Source of the DNA: Helochares maculicollis
Taxonomy: Eukaryota; Arthropoda; Insecta; Coleoptera; Hydrophilidae
Direction of reading: 5' to 3'
Assembly: GCA_033557835.1 (NCBI GenBank)
Contig: JAWQRO010000239.1
Coordinates: 1-46,903, forward strand
DNA length: 46,903 nucleotides
Of the stretch, positions 36,701 to 46,903 are shown piece after piece. A program made the position numbers and the translations under genes. Position 1 is the first letter of the stretch, and each line of letters starts with the position of its first letter. Under the pieces are notes generated by a model, which worked only from the letters and a program-made list of their open reading frames with translations, was not told the origin of the DNA and made no database searches.

Positions 36701-39700
36701 ATAGATTATTTTATGCTCTAAAGCTTAAGATAACCAATAAATCTGACTAATTTCAGTGCTTATGAATGATAGTTGAAGATTGTTGGTTGTGAATAAACAA
36801 TATTGACTCAGTTAAAATTTATCATATAATATCTTGTATATATGTCACAGATTGTATCCTTTGCAGGCCGAATGACTAGTACATATATGAAGCTGCGCAT
36901 GTTTACTTTATAAGAACAGCTGCTCACAGTCAAATTAAAAATAACAAACTACCTGATTAGTTCATAAAAACATTATTGAGAGCTAATTTTTAATAAAAAC
37001 TGTTGTCTCAAACTCTTCTAGATGTATAAATTGAGAATAACTATAGAATTGCCAGATAAACAGGTAAACGGACAATCAATTTATTGGATATAACAATTCT
37101 GAATGTACATCTTCAGAAACCAGATATATTACATGTTATCCTTAAATTATATTTGATGTGACAAGAAAATAATTAAAGTAATATAGATAATTTAATTTTC
37201 TTTCATGTACTTTTTGCTTTATAGTTCTAGTGTTCATTGAACGAGCGATATATTACTTCACTGCAAGAAACATATGAAAAGAAATTCCGTACCTCATATC
37301 AGTATTGTGAAAATGTTGGAAAAGTAGGTCCCACATAAATGAAAAATATTTGCAACCGAGAATGGAAGCATCATTCAAATTAGGGCAAAAGGCACAAAAC
37401 ACGAAAGACCCTTACTAAAGTTTTTGTAAAGCTACCATATATACAGCCTGTTTCAAAATTAAGTTACAAAACTTAAAGGTGTGTATATATATAAGAAATA
37501 ATAAGCGATAGGTTTTTGTTTGCATTTTGGGACACAATTACTAACCGAGATATTAATTACATGTACATGTTTAGAACCACTGTTGTAATTCCCTATGAGA
37601 TCGTCAGTCAAACATAGACGAATTTTTTCGGTATTTAAAAGAATCACCTTCTTGTTTACGCTTAAAGCATCTGGACTTGAAACTGATGAAATAATAATAA
37701 AAAAAAGCCCTAGTTGAAAAGAAATAAAGCCGAGCGAAAAAGTTAACAGCCCAATAAATTTCAACCGGAGAGGAAAAACAAGTGCGACATCTTTGGTCGG
37801 ATTGCGTTCATTTCGATTTGTTTTTAATATATTATTAACTATTACAAAAGTTTGCTTAACTTTTCTTTATTTATTCAAAGAAAGGCATATTTACTAATAT
37901 GCCAATCATCTGGACTTACTAAACACGAAACAAGAAACATTTTATTGTAAACAAGGTGATAAAAATGAACGTGGATGCCCATCAATAAACGAAAAGCGCA
38001 ATAAATTTACAGCCACAGAAGCAAGAGAAGTGATACATGATTTTTTAGGTTTTTTATTTGATGCCAAATGTTAACTTCAACACCAGCTAATAAGATATTT
38101 ACATACTTAGATATTTAACAATTTCTGCAATTTACGTATAATTAGTTTATGTGAAGTCCTTACGTTCCCAATGCATATTCTTTAATTCTTTTAACGTGTT
38201 ATGAATGCAGCGCCTCACCATAGGATGGAATAAAGAAGGACTTGGGCGCCATCATTCGAGCTGACGACTTAACAGCATTTGACGGTTATCGATGCAAGGA
38301 GACTGTTGGAACAGTCTGTCGTTGCAATGACATGAATTTGTACTATTAATTGTGATAAAAATTAACTGTAGCCCATCGTATTTAAGTAACCATCAAATTT
38401 TAATGATAAAGAATGTCAACAATTTATTGTTTAGTATGATGTAACCACTCTTCGTGCGGCAGTAATTTGAAGCAATATTCTTTCGAGGTCATGTTCGATC
38501 TCCAGTTCAAACAACAGCGTGCTCGAATAAAATTTTACTTTAATGGTTACTTACGTTATTTTTTCTGTCGTTATGTTATCAGGAAGGTTTTGTGTTCGTA
38601 AAATAATTTTATCTCGTGATTATGAACAATCTAACACTTTCTTTTGATTGTGATGCCGACATTAAGGTGACGTTGATTTGCGTTGTATGATGTAATCGTC
38701 TTTCTTGCGGCGGAAGATAGTAATTCAAAGCGATATTTTTTCAAGGTCACATTCAGTTTTAAATGATTTGAAAAACACGGAGCTATAAAATTTTACTTTA
38801 ATGGTTGTTTATGTTCTTTTTTGTTTCTCTTTGATAAGGACGGTTTTGCGTTCATGAAAAAATTTAATCTCGAGGTTTTGAAGGATCTAACAAAGTGTTT
38901 GATTATGGTGCCGATATTTTTAAAGTAATAACGATGCCGTTGTGCCTGCAAAATATTCTTTAACTGAGCATGGTCTATCGGCATCAATTCAATTATGCCA
39001 GGAGTCGCAAATTAGCCAACTTTTCAACATTTCATATTTATACCTAGACAATACAAGGCCGTGGTCACATTAGCATTATTAACATGTGGGTTAAGTATTG
39101 GAAATTAATTCTGCAACACTTTGCATATTGTAGTTTCCGAGATATATGATTTATGCAGCTATTGTAACGAAATCATAAGTCGTTATTTACTTCTGGGAAA
39201 TGTACAGCCACTAAAAGTAGCCTGTTAGTCGAAACAGTTTTCAAACTATTTCAAGTATACTAGCCAAGCCAAATTGATTGAAGTAATTTATTACACACTT
39301 TAAAAACTAAATACAAAATTTCGACTAGATCTAAGCACTAATGAGCCTAAATTTTAACTGTAAAAGTTTCAGATTAATATTTACCATGTAAACAGTGGTT
39401 ACAGGTACATCAGAAAGAAGTAGGACTAAACTGGTACACAAAAATAATGTTTAAACACTTACGTTCTCCACCATCGGGATTCCTAAACACAGGTTCAGGC
39501 TGGTAATGATGTTGCAATTCAGCAAACATATGTCGAATAACTTGAAGCTGTGCCACTTCCAACATAGCACTGTCTATCCGCTCGATACTCTCCACTTGTT
39601 GCCTCAACAATCTTGCTTGCCTTTGTATATGAGACACCGTCAAGTAAAGTGAAGCCATAAGGGGAGTAACACTGTGACCCCCACTTTGATTTGTTCTCAT

Positions 39701-42700
39701 GGGATAAGAATGGTCAGCAGCTACAGGGTCATTCTGATCTGCGCTGTCGCCATCAGTGTTATCAGTCCTATTATTCTCTCTCACGTAAAAATTTCTATCA
39801 TTAAATGAGAGTTGTGGACTCCGTTCTAACTCTGTTGGAGTGGTGGCTGGGGATTGGGGATTGTTTGGCTCTACATTGGATGTTATCTGTTCGATAGTTG
39901 TTCCTAAGTTACGAAGAATAGCATGGCTTTGATTCATGATGCTCTGTAACCGTTCAGAAAAACTGCTCAACATGTCAGAAGTTTCTCCTAACCTATTGCT
40001 TGCACGAATATTCCTAACATCATTCAAGCTGGATTCTAATTCCTGCACAATATTGGAATACATATTGCCAATTCCAATATTTTCTGGGTGAATAGAGAGA
40101 AAATCAGGTGGTGGATCAAAGGGATGGAATGAACTTTGTGGGGAATCAGGTTGAGCCGTACTGTCCCCTTCTGCATTCATCATTTCAGAATAATTGACGA
40201 CTTCATCAATTGCAAATGGCGGAGTCAGGTTGGTTCTTGGTGGTGTAAAATACCTATTCCTAAAAATAAATCAGTTGTAATATTCAGAAATTACTTGGCA
40301 CAAACCACCCAAGTAGTTGACAAAAATGACAAACAGCACATGTAGTAGATAAGAACTTGTATGTAAATCAATTTTAAATGGAAGCCATTGATAAAATTGT
40401 ATTAGTTTAGTTAGTTATTGTGTTACATGTATCAAACAAACTCGATGTGCAGAGAATATTATTGTTTTAAATCTTTTACAGGATTTTGTTTCAAGATATA
40501 CAATTTGAAAAATTATAGGTTTAAGAAAAAGAACAATTTCAAAAATACATACCTATGGCTCTCATTTAAATTGTTATGCCTTCGATATCTATGTGTCCTC
40601 GCAGTTGGTGGATTGGAAGAGTTGACTCGAGGAGGGCAAAAGGCTGACCGATGTGAAAAGAACCTGCGTCTTTGATGAGTAGCAGGGTAATTTGAGGTCG
40701 ATCGGAAGCTGTTCCTGTTGTTCGAGTTGCAAGGCAAGTTAGTCCTGGCACAAGATGCTTCTTCAGAATTTGTGCTAGTGGTACGATTGGCTGAAGGAAC
40801 ATTTGAATAAGAATCACTTGTTCTAGCTGATGAAAAGAGCCTGAAAGGCCTACTAAAATCAGTTCTTGAACTTATAGGCAATGACTCAGATATTGTTTCT
40901 TGTTCTTCTTCGAGATGCGGTGCAGATGCCACTGGGTTGGTCAAAGTAGAACTAGGGAAATTCGACGGAAATTTAGAATTCTGCACTAACTTCTTTGTGC
41001 CATTAGCTCCCTCTTCATTTTGTTCATTATTAAACCCTTGATTATCGACTGGATGTTCGAGATTACTTGTGGTTGAAACCTCTGCCTCTGCAGCATTATT
41101 ACTTCCTTCGTTACTAAGCTCGCCTACTGCAGTTTCAACCACCGTAGAAGATGCCTGTGTGGTAGTCTCCAAGTTAGCCCCACTACTTGAAGGCAAAGCA
41201 TTGCTCTCAGGCTGCATTGGCATACTTGAGCTAGTCGATGGTTCCGCATTTGATGCTTGCCCAGTTTCATTAGCCCTTCTCTTCCTCATTTTCTCTTTCA
41301 AGCTCTTAATCATGTCGATATAGTCCAAACCAACTGGTCTTGCTCTCGCAGTGGTACCTTCATTTGCAGATCTTTGAATTTGAATCCTGGATAGCCCTAG
41401 ATTATTTTGATTTTGCTGCTCCTCCACTGACTGAATTGTGCTTAAACTGTTTATTCGCTTTGAAGGAATCCCCGAACCAGAAGGTTCTCCAGATTCTTCA
41501 CCCAAAGGCCTGTTAGAGAAAGGACGTTTTTCTCCTCGATTCCTATCACCTGCTGAAGAATCAACATGAACCGATGAGAGTAACGGATCTCTAGAATTTA
41601 ATTGTAAAGGTGGTGGTCTATTCATGCGTTCGTTTAAAGGAGAAAAGTAAGGATGTGAACTATCGTTAAGAATTTCTTGTACTCGCCGTTCTGTTTCGGC
41701 TATTTTAGAGGATAAGTGAGGAGGGAGCCGCTCGAACGGTCTCTCTGTCGTGTGTGGTCGAGACACACCAAACCTTTCTCGAAAGGACCTCGTCCAGTCG
41801 GAAAATGAAGAGTTTGTGTAAGAGTTGAAAGGATCAGTATCGAGAATTGATGAATCTAAAAATTCATTGACATAATTGTTGCTACTTTGCTACAATAAAA
41901 ATGGAAATCTACACTTACCAGTATCTAAATTGGCTGGGCTGGAATCTCCCCCGCTTCGAGCTCGTCTAAGTTCCCTAGTTGGCCGATCTGACCGTCTAGA
42001 TCTGAAGTTTCTAACTTCATCTAGCAACCAGGACAGCCGAATTGTTCTGCTGGATCGCTCCAGTCTGTTAATAATTTCAGTTGTTGCACTAGGATCACTC
42101 TCGGTTCTCGGCGGTAGAAATTCCCTACCTGGGAAGTTGGGTGGCACCGACATGCCGCTGTCGATGGCAGTTCTAATAACCTGCATTTCTTCTTCGGTTG
42201 CAGGGGTAGTGCATGGTGAAGTAATATCAGATCTTTCTAATAAAGAGAACGTATGTTCCCTGGTCCCTTGGAACAAGGTTATAGTGGACAAAATTCGATA
42301 GCTAGGATTGCTCATACTGGAATCTTGATAAATGGTTTCTCTCCCATTATCAATATTAATTCCTCTAATGGGAACCCTTGCAATGCGATAGCGTGGATTT
42401 TCATTTTGCAGAGGTGTCAATGCAGATGGTCTACGGCTGATATCAGCCGGTCCTGGAGCAGTAACGGTATGCTCGAGAGTTCTAGGCGTTGTTGGTTGTT
42501 CCTGAGACTGAGATGTAGTTGCAGTTGTGGTTGAAGATGGAGCTTCAGGCATAGTTGAGTTACGATTTGAATCCTCTCTAACATCTGTGGTCTGCGTGCC
42601 TTGAATCAATGTGTTAGGCCTCCTTCTGAAGGTAGAAATTTCAATTCTTGGCATTATTCTAGATGGCGAGCCCTCATTTATTGACGAGACAGTTGCTGAC

Positions 42701-44810
42701 AAAGCATTTGTTGCTGATAAAAGAGTTGTTGCGGAAGCATGTGTTGCTGTCACAGTTGTTTCAGCCGATCGATCTGCTGCTGATGAAGATGTTCCTAAAG
42801 AAGTTGAAGCAAACGTAGATAATGTTGGTGCAGCTGTTGCCGAATAACCAGCAGCTGAAGAAACTGTTGCTGAGGCTGCTAATGTAGAAGAATCTGCGGC
42901 CGAGGAGTTTGTTGGTGATGAATTTGATTCTGTAGAAGCATTTGATAATGCAGCTGTGACTGTGGAGGCATTTGCTGATGAAGCAGTAGCTGATGAAGTA
43001 GAGGCTGATGAAGAAGTAGTAGCTGAGGACGATGCAAGTCCTACTGTAGAGCTCATGGCACTTCTAGAGGTGGAAGGAGAGATTCGTGAAGGCCTCAAGT
43101 TGCTCCCACTTGCACTAGCTGCATCTTCCAAATCCATTGGGTCAGTTCCTTGGTCAACCTTGAATTGCAAAGTAACATAATGACTAATGACTAGTGATGC
43201 GAAATGGTTTTACTACGATAATTCTAAATGTACAAAAATCATGGGTTCGTCCAGGCGGACCAACCACATAAACAGCAAAACAAAACAGTCACAGAAGTAT
43301 GGTTATGTTGTACATTTGGTGGGATTAGAAAGAAGTTGTGTACTATGAAGTTCTAAAACAAAAGTATTACTGCTGAATGCTTTTAGAGTGTAAACCTGGT
43401 TTAGCTGTGTTTTGTGGTAATTCATTCAAAGAAAGCCTTCGTTTTGCATTAATGTTGCTGGGTATAAACTTAAGATTATATGTTGCAGTGTTTACTGATT
43501 GATCTAGTAGACTACATTTAATTTTATATAAACAGCAAACCAAAGATGATTTTTCATCGATTTCAAAATAAATATTTGCAACTTACCATTGTTGGGGGCC
43601 GATATATTTGAAGATATCTATGCACCAATTGCTCATATTCATGAACGAGATTTCTATAACAAGCTGTAATTCGTCGTTCTCTCTCTGGCACACTCGAGAG
43701 CGTCTCTCGTGCATCTCGGTTAAAATTAGTAGGTGGGGGTTGCTAAAACATTGCAAATGATTAGAAATAAAACTGCTGCTTTGCCCGAGGTCACCATGTT
43801 CGGACCATTTAAAAAGTATAAGTGCAGCTGTAAGTTAGGCATGCTATTATTTAAGTCCTAAGATGCAAACATGGTACTTTGGGATGCATTACAAATTACA
43901 GAATATTTTACTAATAGACAGTGCACGCTCAACAATAAGGATGTTGAAGTCACTTTGACTTGATTTGATAACCGATTCGTTTATATTTTTCTGTTCAGTT
44001 AGTGAGTGGCTTTTAATGTCGATGAAGGATTCTTATTGTTGAAGATGCACTGCACTTACAGCTGGTACAGAAATAATCCTTGGAGTAATTACTCTTCGAT
44101 TAAAATGCTGCGTAAATCGATTTGGGTCAGGAATTTGTCTGGTCACAGAAACAGAAGGTCTCACCCATCGTGAACGTTGATTATCATTGGAAATTCCTGT
44201 TATCAACTTATGTCCCAGTCTATCGAAAGCTACGTAGCGCACCTAAAAAAATAAAGTTGCCTTTGAGTAAACTGTTGACACTTAAAAAACTGACGTCTCT
44301 TAAAATAGCGTTAGAAATAAATTTAATATGAGTTGATAAGTTACCTTTTCTCGAATACTAGCTGTGGATATATGTAAAAATGGCTCGGGTTTACTCCAGT
44401 CCCAAAAATACAATTGATTATAGGTTGCTATAACTAGTACACGATCGTCTGGATGGAAAGCTATCGACGCAATTACTGTCTGACTTTCTGTTGTCCAAGA
44501 CTCACTTCCTCCCTACAAATTAAATTTCAATTTATTTTGAAAGGCATTGGTTATTAGGGCAACGTACGCTAAGATCCCAAATTCGCACTTGGCCTCCTAA
44601 GCAACCAGACGCTACTATTTGATTAGAGGTTGGATGGAAAGCAATGCACCAAGGTGTGCGCGGATGGCCGGATAGAACTTTGATGTTGCGGCCAGTTTTA
44701 ATATCAGTTATGTAAATGTTGTGGTTTCCATGGGTAGATGCTGCTTTGGTCCCATCTGGGCTGAATACCATTAAGAATGTTGATCTTGGTATGCCAGGCA
44801 GTTCGCAAGC
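33424..44810 (-). CDS. AMBRA1: AMBRA1 (DCAF3), 11 visible exons, N-terminus missing
   Basis: Exons in coding order are 44568-44810, 44345-44512, 44060-44242, 43587-43742, 41919-43158, 40553-41855, 39463-40259, 35070-36480, 34783-35015, 34518-34646 and 33424-33767. They total 6207 nt, all phases match, and they give about 2,068 residues before any missing first exon; human AMBRA1 has about 1,298. AMBRA1 is a WD40 substrate receptor of CUL4-DDB1 (cyclin D turnover) and a Beclin-1/autophagy regulator. WD40 blades lie in the first three exons (RSTFLMVFSPDGTKAASTHG, FHPDDRVLVIATYNQLYFW) and again in the last three (SVSLSPLSRHLVVGLATRRI), as in the split propeller of the human protein. The middle is long and largely disordered, with Ala/Ser/Thr-rich and predicted helical parts and a GTQTT motif. 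The vertebrate C-terminal tail after the propeller is absent; the protein stops at LRILS. Identification is very sure; the size of the middle depends on my exon joins. Confidence 0.92.
33768..34517 (-). other. AMBRA1 last intron
   Basis: 750-bp intron. It holds short related stretches containing tttcatgctgatgggtgaaat or close variants (about 34053, 34393 and 34467), so it has partly grown from local duplication. No open frame of note. Confidence 0.6.
34518..34646 (-). CDS. AMBRA1: AMBRA1 exon, C-terminal WD40 blade
   Basis: 129 nt, phase 1 to 1, acceptor actttacag and donor gtgagt. It encodes KNLVVGECKIHNDASVDVAS and DGTMLVTLLPSGG, matching human [20 protein letters not shown]. Confidence 0.92.
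34783..35015 (-). CDS. AMBRA1: AMBRA1 exon, start of C-terminal WD40 half
   Basis: 233 nt, phase 2 to 1, acceptor tatttaag and donor gtgagt. It ends IVTTIAPNHRIQMWRFSTSQ and VPNISN, matching human [20 protein letters not shown] and ISNASV. Confidence 0.9.
35070..36480 (-). CDS. AMBRA1: AMBRA1 large exon, helical middle region
   Basis: 1411 nt, phase 1 to 2, acceptor ctgtttcag; the donor gtattt departs from gtaagt. It contains Arg-rich segments (RRTPPGNVLRRPPSRERLTR), a hydrophobic helical stretch (SHILEVIELSLLLSEILLLQ) and further helices. It ends ESTYSWSRQRSR. The intron before it (36481-39462) carries a 250-bp tandem duplication. Confidence 0.84.
36481..39462 (-). other. AMBRA1 intron of about 3 kb
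   Basis: The longest intron of the gene. It contains the 250-bp tandem duplication at 38435-38935 and, near 37440, tatacagcctgtttcaaaat, which resembles the ends of degraded insect repeats. The minus-strand frame at 37459-37764 is hydrophobic without a known domain and is not annotated as a gene. Confidence 0.65.
38435..38935. repeat. Diverged tandem duplication, 250-bp period
   Basis: Copy 1 from 38435 and copy 2 from 38685 both begin tatgatgtaa and share attttactttaatggtt, a following block around gt(t/c)atgttatcaggaaggtttt versus ctttgataaggacggtttt, and end near tgatgccgac/tggtgccgat. The copies have diverged by substitutions and small gaps. It lies inside an AMBRA1 intron. Confidence 0.8.
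39463..40259 (-). CDS. AMBRA1: AMBRA1 exon, coiled-coil-like
   Basis: 797 nt, phase 2 to 1, acceptor ttatttttag and donor gtaagt. It contains two likely amphipathic helical regions: NIVQELESSLNDVRNI with SSFSERLQSIMNQSHAIL, and TVSHIQRQARLLRQQVESI with EVAQLQVIRHMFAELQHH. Pro-rich linkers lie between them. No named domain recognised. Confidence 0.83.
40553..41855 (-). CDS. AMBRA1: AMBRA1 large exon, mostly disordered linker
   Basis: 1303 nt, phase 1 to 2, acceptor gaatttttag and donor gtatgt. It opens DSSILDTDPFNSYTNSSFSD, then a likely helix (LSSKIAETERRVQEILND), a basic patch (MIKSLKEKMRKRR), and a long Ser/Asn/Glu-rich stretch ending Arg-rich. I recognise no domain; it belongs to the gene by splice phase and position. 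Confidence 0.82.
41919..43158 (-). CDS. AMBRA1: AMBRA1 large exon with Ala/Ser/Thr-rich tract
   Basis: 1240 nt, phase 0 to 1, acceptor caattcaag and donor gtaagt. The first third is a low-complexity Ala/Ser/Thr run of over 100 residues (genomic about 42.65-43.07 kb) made of imperfect short DNA repeats. It then has FRRRPNTLIQGTQTTDVRED with a TQT motif, an ordered stretch (YRIARVPIRGINIDNG, YRILSTITLFQGT), and ends RTIRLSWLLDEVRNFRSRR. Its length exceeds the matching human region. Confidence 0.85.
42650..43070. repeat. Imperfect trinucleotide-like coding repeats in AMBRA1
   Basis: On the plus strand, units such as gttgctgatgaa, gctgatgaagtag and gctgaagaa recur; on the coding (minus) strand they give the Ala/Ser/Thr-rich tract. 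The repeats are far from perfect, so the tract is old. They also produce misleading plus-strand open frames at 42611-42847 and 42956-43180. Confidence 0.7.
43587..43742 (-). CDS. AMBRA1: AMBRA1 exon, charged helical segment
   Basis: 52 codons, phase 0 to 0, acceptor atgttttag and donor gtaagt. It encodes ERERRITACYRNLVHEYEQL and HRYLQIYRPPTM. This may correspond to the human segment RRFFLEYDRLQELDQSL; the match is weaker than for the WD40 exons. Confidence 0.85.
44060..44242 (-). CDS. AMBRA1: AMBRA1 exon, end of N-terminal WD40 half
   Basis: 61 codons, phase 0 to 0, acceptor ttttttag and donor gtaagt. It begins VRYVAFDRLGHKLITGI, matching human VRLVRFDPLGHYLLTAI, then becomes basic and Pro-containing (RVITPRIISVPA). 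Confidence 0.92.
44345..44512 (-). CDS. AMBRA1: AMBRA1 exon, WD40 blade
   Basis: 56 codons, phase 0 to 0, acceptor atttgtag and donor gtaact. It encodes GGSESWTTESQTVIASIAF and QLYFWDWSKPEPFLH, matching human GGSESWFTDSNNAIASLAF and IHFWDWSRREPF. The neighbouring intron is only 55 bp. Confidence 0.93.
44568..44810 (-). CDS. AMBRA1: AMBRA1 exon, first WD40 blades
   Basis: Acceptor cttttcaag and donor gtacgt on the minus strand. It encodes ELPGIPRSTFLMVFSPDG, HNIYITDIKTG, SGHPRTPWCIAFHPTSN and GGQVRIWDLS, closely following human ELPDSPRSTFLLAFSPDR and GHRRTPWCVTFHPT. It is in phase 0 at both ends. A Met at 44840 in the same frame would read through the acceptor, so it is not taken as the start. 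Confidence 0.93.
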
Positions 44811-44840
44811 CTTGAAAAGCAAAAACAAAACGTTCACCAT

Positions 44841-46860
44841 TTATTCGATCAGTGGCCATTTTGTCAACTGATGCCAAAATTAAATTTAACTTTATGTTTC
44901 ATGTAGGCAAATGCTTATTGAATTTTCTTATATTTCATGTTATTCTTTGTAGACCAACCGATATTCAAGTAGCAGTTACTATTAATTCATATAAGCCCAA
45001 GACAAATACTAAGAATAATATAAAATTCTATTTGGCACAAACATATTTGTTTTATATGGCATTCCAACGGCTTGATAATTAGACCTATTACATCGATAAT
45101 AAGCCATATTATACTGATAATATGCCATATTATTAATCTAACTGATTACTACCTTATCAAAATACTGCGAAATGTAAGGAGTGTATGCTGAATAAGCTGT
45201 TTGTGGAACTTATTAGTAAGATTGATAACAGCTAAGAATTCAATACATTTAAATAAGTATACATTTTGTAGATGAAAATATGCTTTAAATAATATGCTTG
45301 AAGCAGACAAGTTATTTTGTTCTTGATTGTGATCCATTGCTTTCTTTTAATGCCATAATGGCCTCTTATTCAACAGAATTTCATCGCAGTATCTTAATCC
45401 TTAAAAGTTTTAGAGTTTAGTTTATCTACGAAGTGATTACATTTACATTCACCTTTAATTCTGTTGACTATTGTCAATGGCTTCGTATAGAAGGAATTTT
45501 TTAAGCTATTTTTTATTAGAAATAGCAGATCTGTTATTTCAATCTATAATCTTGAGAGCCAGTTCTGTTATTTTGCTGACTTAAAAGTGTCATTTGAATA
45601 ATACTTGGCTTTGTTTACAGTTCGTAAATTGTGCCTCGTAAGAAATATAATTTGTTAATATCTTCGATACCTGGACAAGTTTGTTTTGGCTTCGGTGTTG
45701 TTATATTTTGTAAAGTGGGTTTACAAAAGACAGTGATATCACTTCTAAGAATTGTGATCACATATTTTCACTGCATTACTATATATAGTCTCGTTTCGCA
45801 GAATTTTTTTAATGGATGTTTGTTTATGAAATTCTTTGAACTTGTTAAGTTAGGATCTTAAATATAATAATTTACAATAAAAATATTTAAGAGATTCTAA
45901 AGATTTACAATAATCTTTTTGTGATTTTCACAATGATCAAATCTAGTATTAAAATTGTGTAACTTCGCTGTTGGTCCAAACAGATACATATTGGAGAAGC
46001 TTTTGTTATAATGTTCCACCACTATTATTTTTTTCCAAAGAAAGTATATAATTGGGGTAGTTGTTGCTGTTTAAAAGTAATAATGAACGACTAATTATCA
46101 ATACATTTTCTTTATAATTAAGGTTGTGTTTATATAATAAAGCTACAGCCCAGATTGCTCCTTTGCGCCTGCGGAACATTTGCTGCTTTGAAATCACTAA
46201 CTTCTTCATTTTATTATTACCAATTCTTCAAAAATACTTTCATTGCTAGATGGTTGTCCTAAATTATTCTGCTGAATGACAAAGTGTGCACTTTACCAAT
46301 ATTTCATTGTTCGATATCAGTTGAAAATTCGCCTACGTCTGTTTCTGAATATAAAATTTACAACAAACGTAATATTTGCACATCCTTTTGCATTAAGTAA
46401 CCAGATTACTGGAAACACTTGTATTTGTATTTTCATATAAATAGTATTTAGTGAACTGAATTTATTATTATATCAGACGGTTTCGAAATTTAGACAAAAA
46501 TATTCAGCTTCGTTTAAAATGAAAATGAATAGCTTAGCAGGACTACAAACAGTTTTATAAGTGGCAAGAAAAAATGAGACAACAGATTGTGTATAGATGC
46601 TTGCGTTATTTAGTTATGAGAATTTAATATTGTAATTAAAAAATTTGAAATTTTAAAATTTAGATGTATTTAAAAAAAACTAAAGAATTGGGCACAGCTA
46701 TAAGATGCTCTATAAATTATACATTATTCCTACTTGCATTAGATATTAATTAATTATAAGAAAAATCTAATACTAGTGGTTGTAAAACTTGATTAAAACA
46801 AAACAAAAATTTGTGTAACTAAATTTAGATGAAGCAATTTAACATCTTTGTTGATTGTAA
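44841..46860. other. AMBRA1 upstream sequence, first exon not identified
   Basis: No minus-strand exon matching the AMBRA1 N-terminus (before ELPGIPRSTF) could be found here. Minus-strand frames at 45149-45337 and 46006-46209 show no family resemblance. A 21-bp direct repeat (gataataagccatattatac / gataatatgccatattatta) lies at 45095-45135. Otherwise AT-rich. Confidence 0.5.

Positions 46861-46903
<43 letters not shown>
46860..46903. repeat. (TA)n microsatellite at window edge
   Basis: An uninterrupted run of ta dinucleotides occupies the last 40 or so bases and runs off the window. Confidence 0.97.

Noticed and set aside
37459..37764. 101-codon hydrophobic frame in an AMBRA1 intron
   Set aside because: AT-rich chance frame overlapping a probable repeat; no signal or domain pattern beyond hydrophobicity.
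41876..43180. Plus-strand frames rich in Ala, Val, Glu and Asp
   Set aside because: Antisense of the AMBRA1 Ala/Ser/Thr tract; periodic repeats keep the opposite strand open.
44811..44840. Met at 44840 as AMBRA1 start
   Set aside because: The intervening residues are the translated acceptor tract (tttttgcttttcaag), so this is intron sequence.
46006..46209. Minus-strand frame as the AMBRA1 first exon
   Set aside because: No resemblance to the AMBRA1 N-terminus and no suitable donor in frame.

Overview
This looks like a piece of an insect nuclear chromosome. It is AT-rich, its genes are split into exons with GT/AG borders, and it carries several decayed mariner transposons of different types. 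The order and species cannot be fixed from the window. No prokaryotic operon, CRISPR array, tRNA or rRNA gene was seen.

Two protein-coding genes can be supported, and they face each other. On the plus strand, a storkhead-box (STOX1/knockout) gene runs from about 22.3 to 30.4 kb in at least seven exons and encodes a winged-helix protein of about 911 residues. On the minus strand, an AMBRA1 gene (CUL4-DDB1 substrate receptor and autophagy regulator) runs from 44.8 down to 33.4 kb in eleven visible exons with about 2,068 codons. Its first coding exon was not found and may lie beyond the right edge. All exon junctions I chose keep the reading frame, and both proteins align to their families from memory; no search was run. 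The two genes converge on a gap of about 3 kb (30.4-33.4 kb) that holds a mariner fragment and probably the AMBRA1 3' UTR.

The left 22 kb has no gene I can support. It holds mariner remnants at 0-0.85, 1.4-2.2, 9.0-9.8 and 18.95-20.1 kb, and a repeat-rich block at 10.0-14.5 kb. That block has an 18-bp minisatellite, a 101-105-bp triplicate, and a tandem array of 560-670-bp units with fold-back ends whose motif family also appears at 10.0-10.2 kb. The remaining unique stretches (2.3-8.9 and 14.5-18.9 kb) could include cis-regulatory DNA for STOX1, but that is inference.

Two Mos1-like mariner copies lie in opposite orientation on either side of the first visible STOX1 exon (18.95-20.1 and 23.5-24.8 kb), and the second sits inside STOX1 intron 1. 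I see no convincing new biological system. The most unusual items are the fold-back tandem array, the mariner pair around a host exon, the oversized AMBRA1 with its Ala/Ser/Thr-rich tract, and a GTQTT dynein-light-chain-type motif in both neighbouring host proteins.
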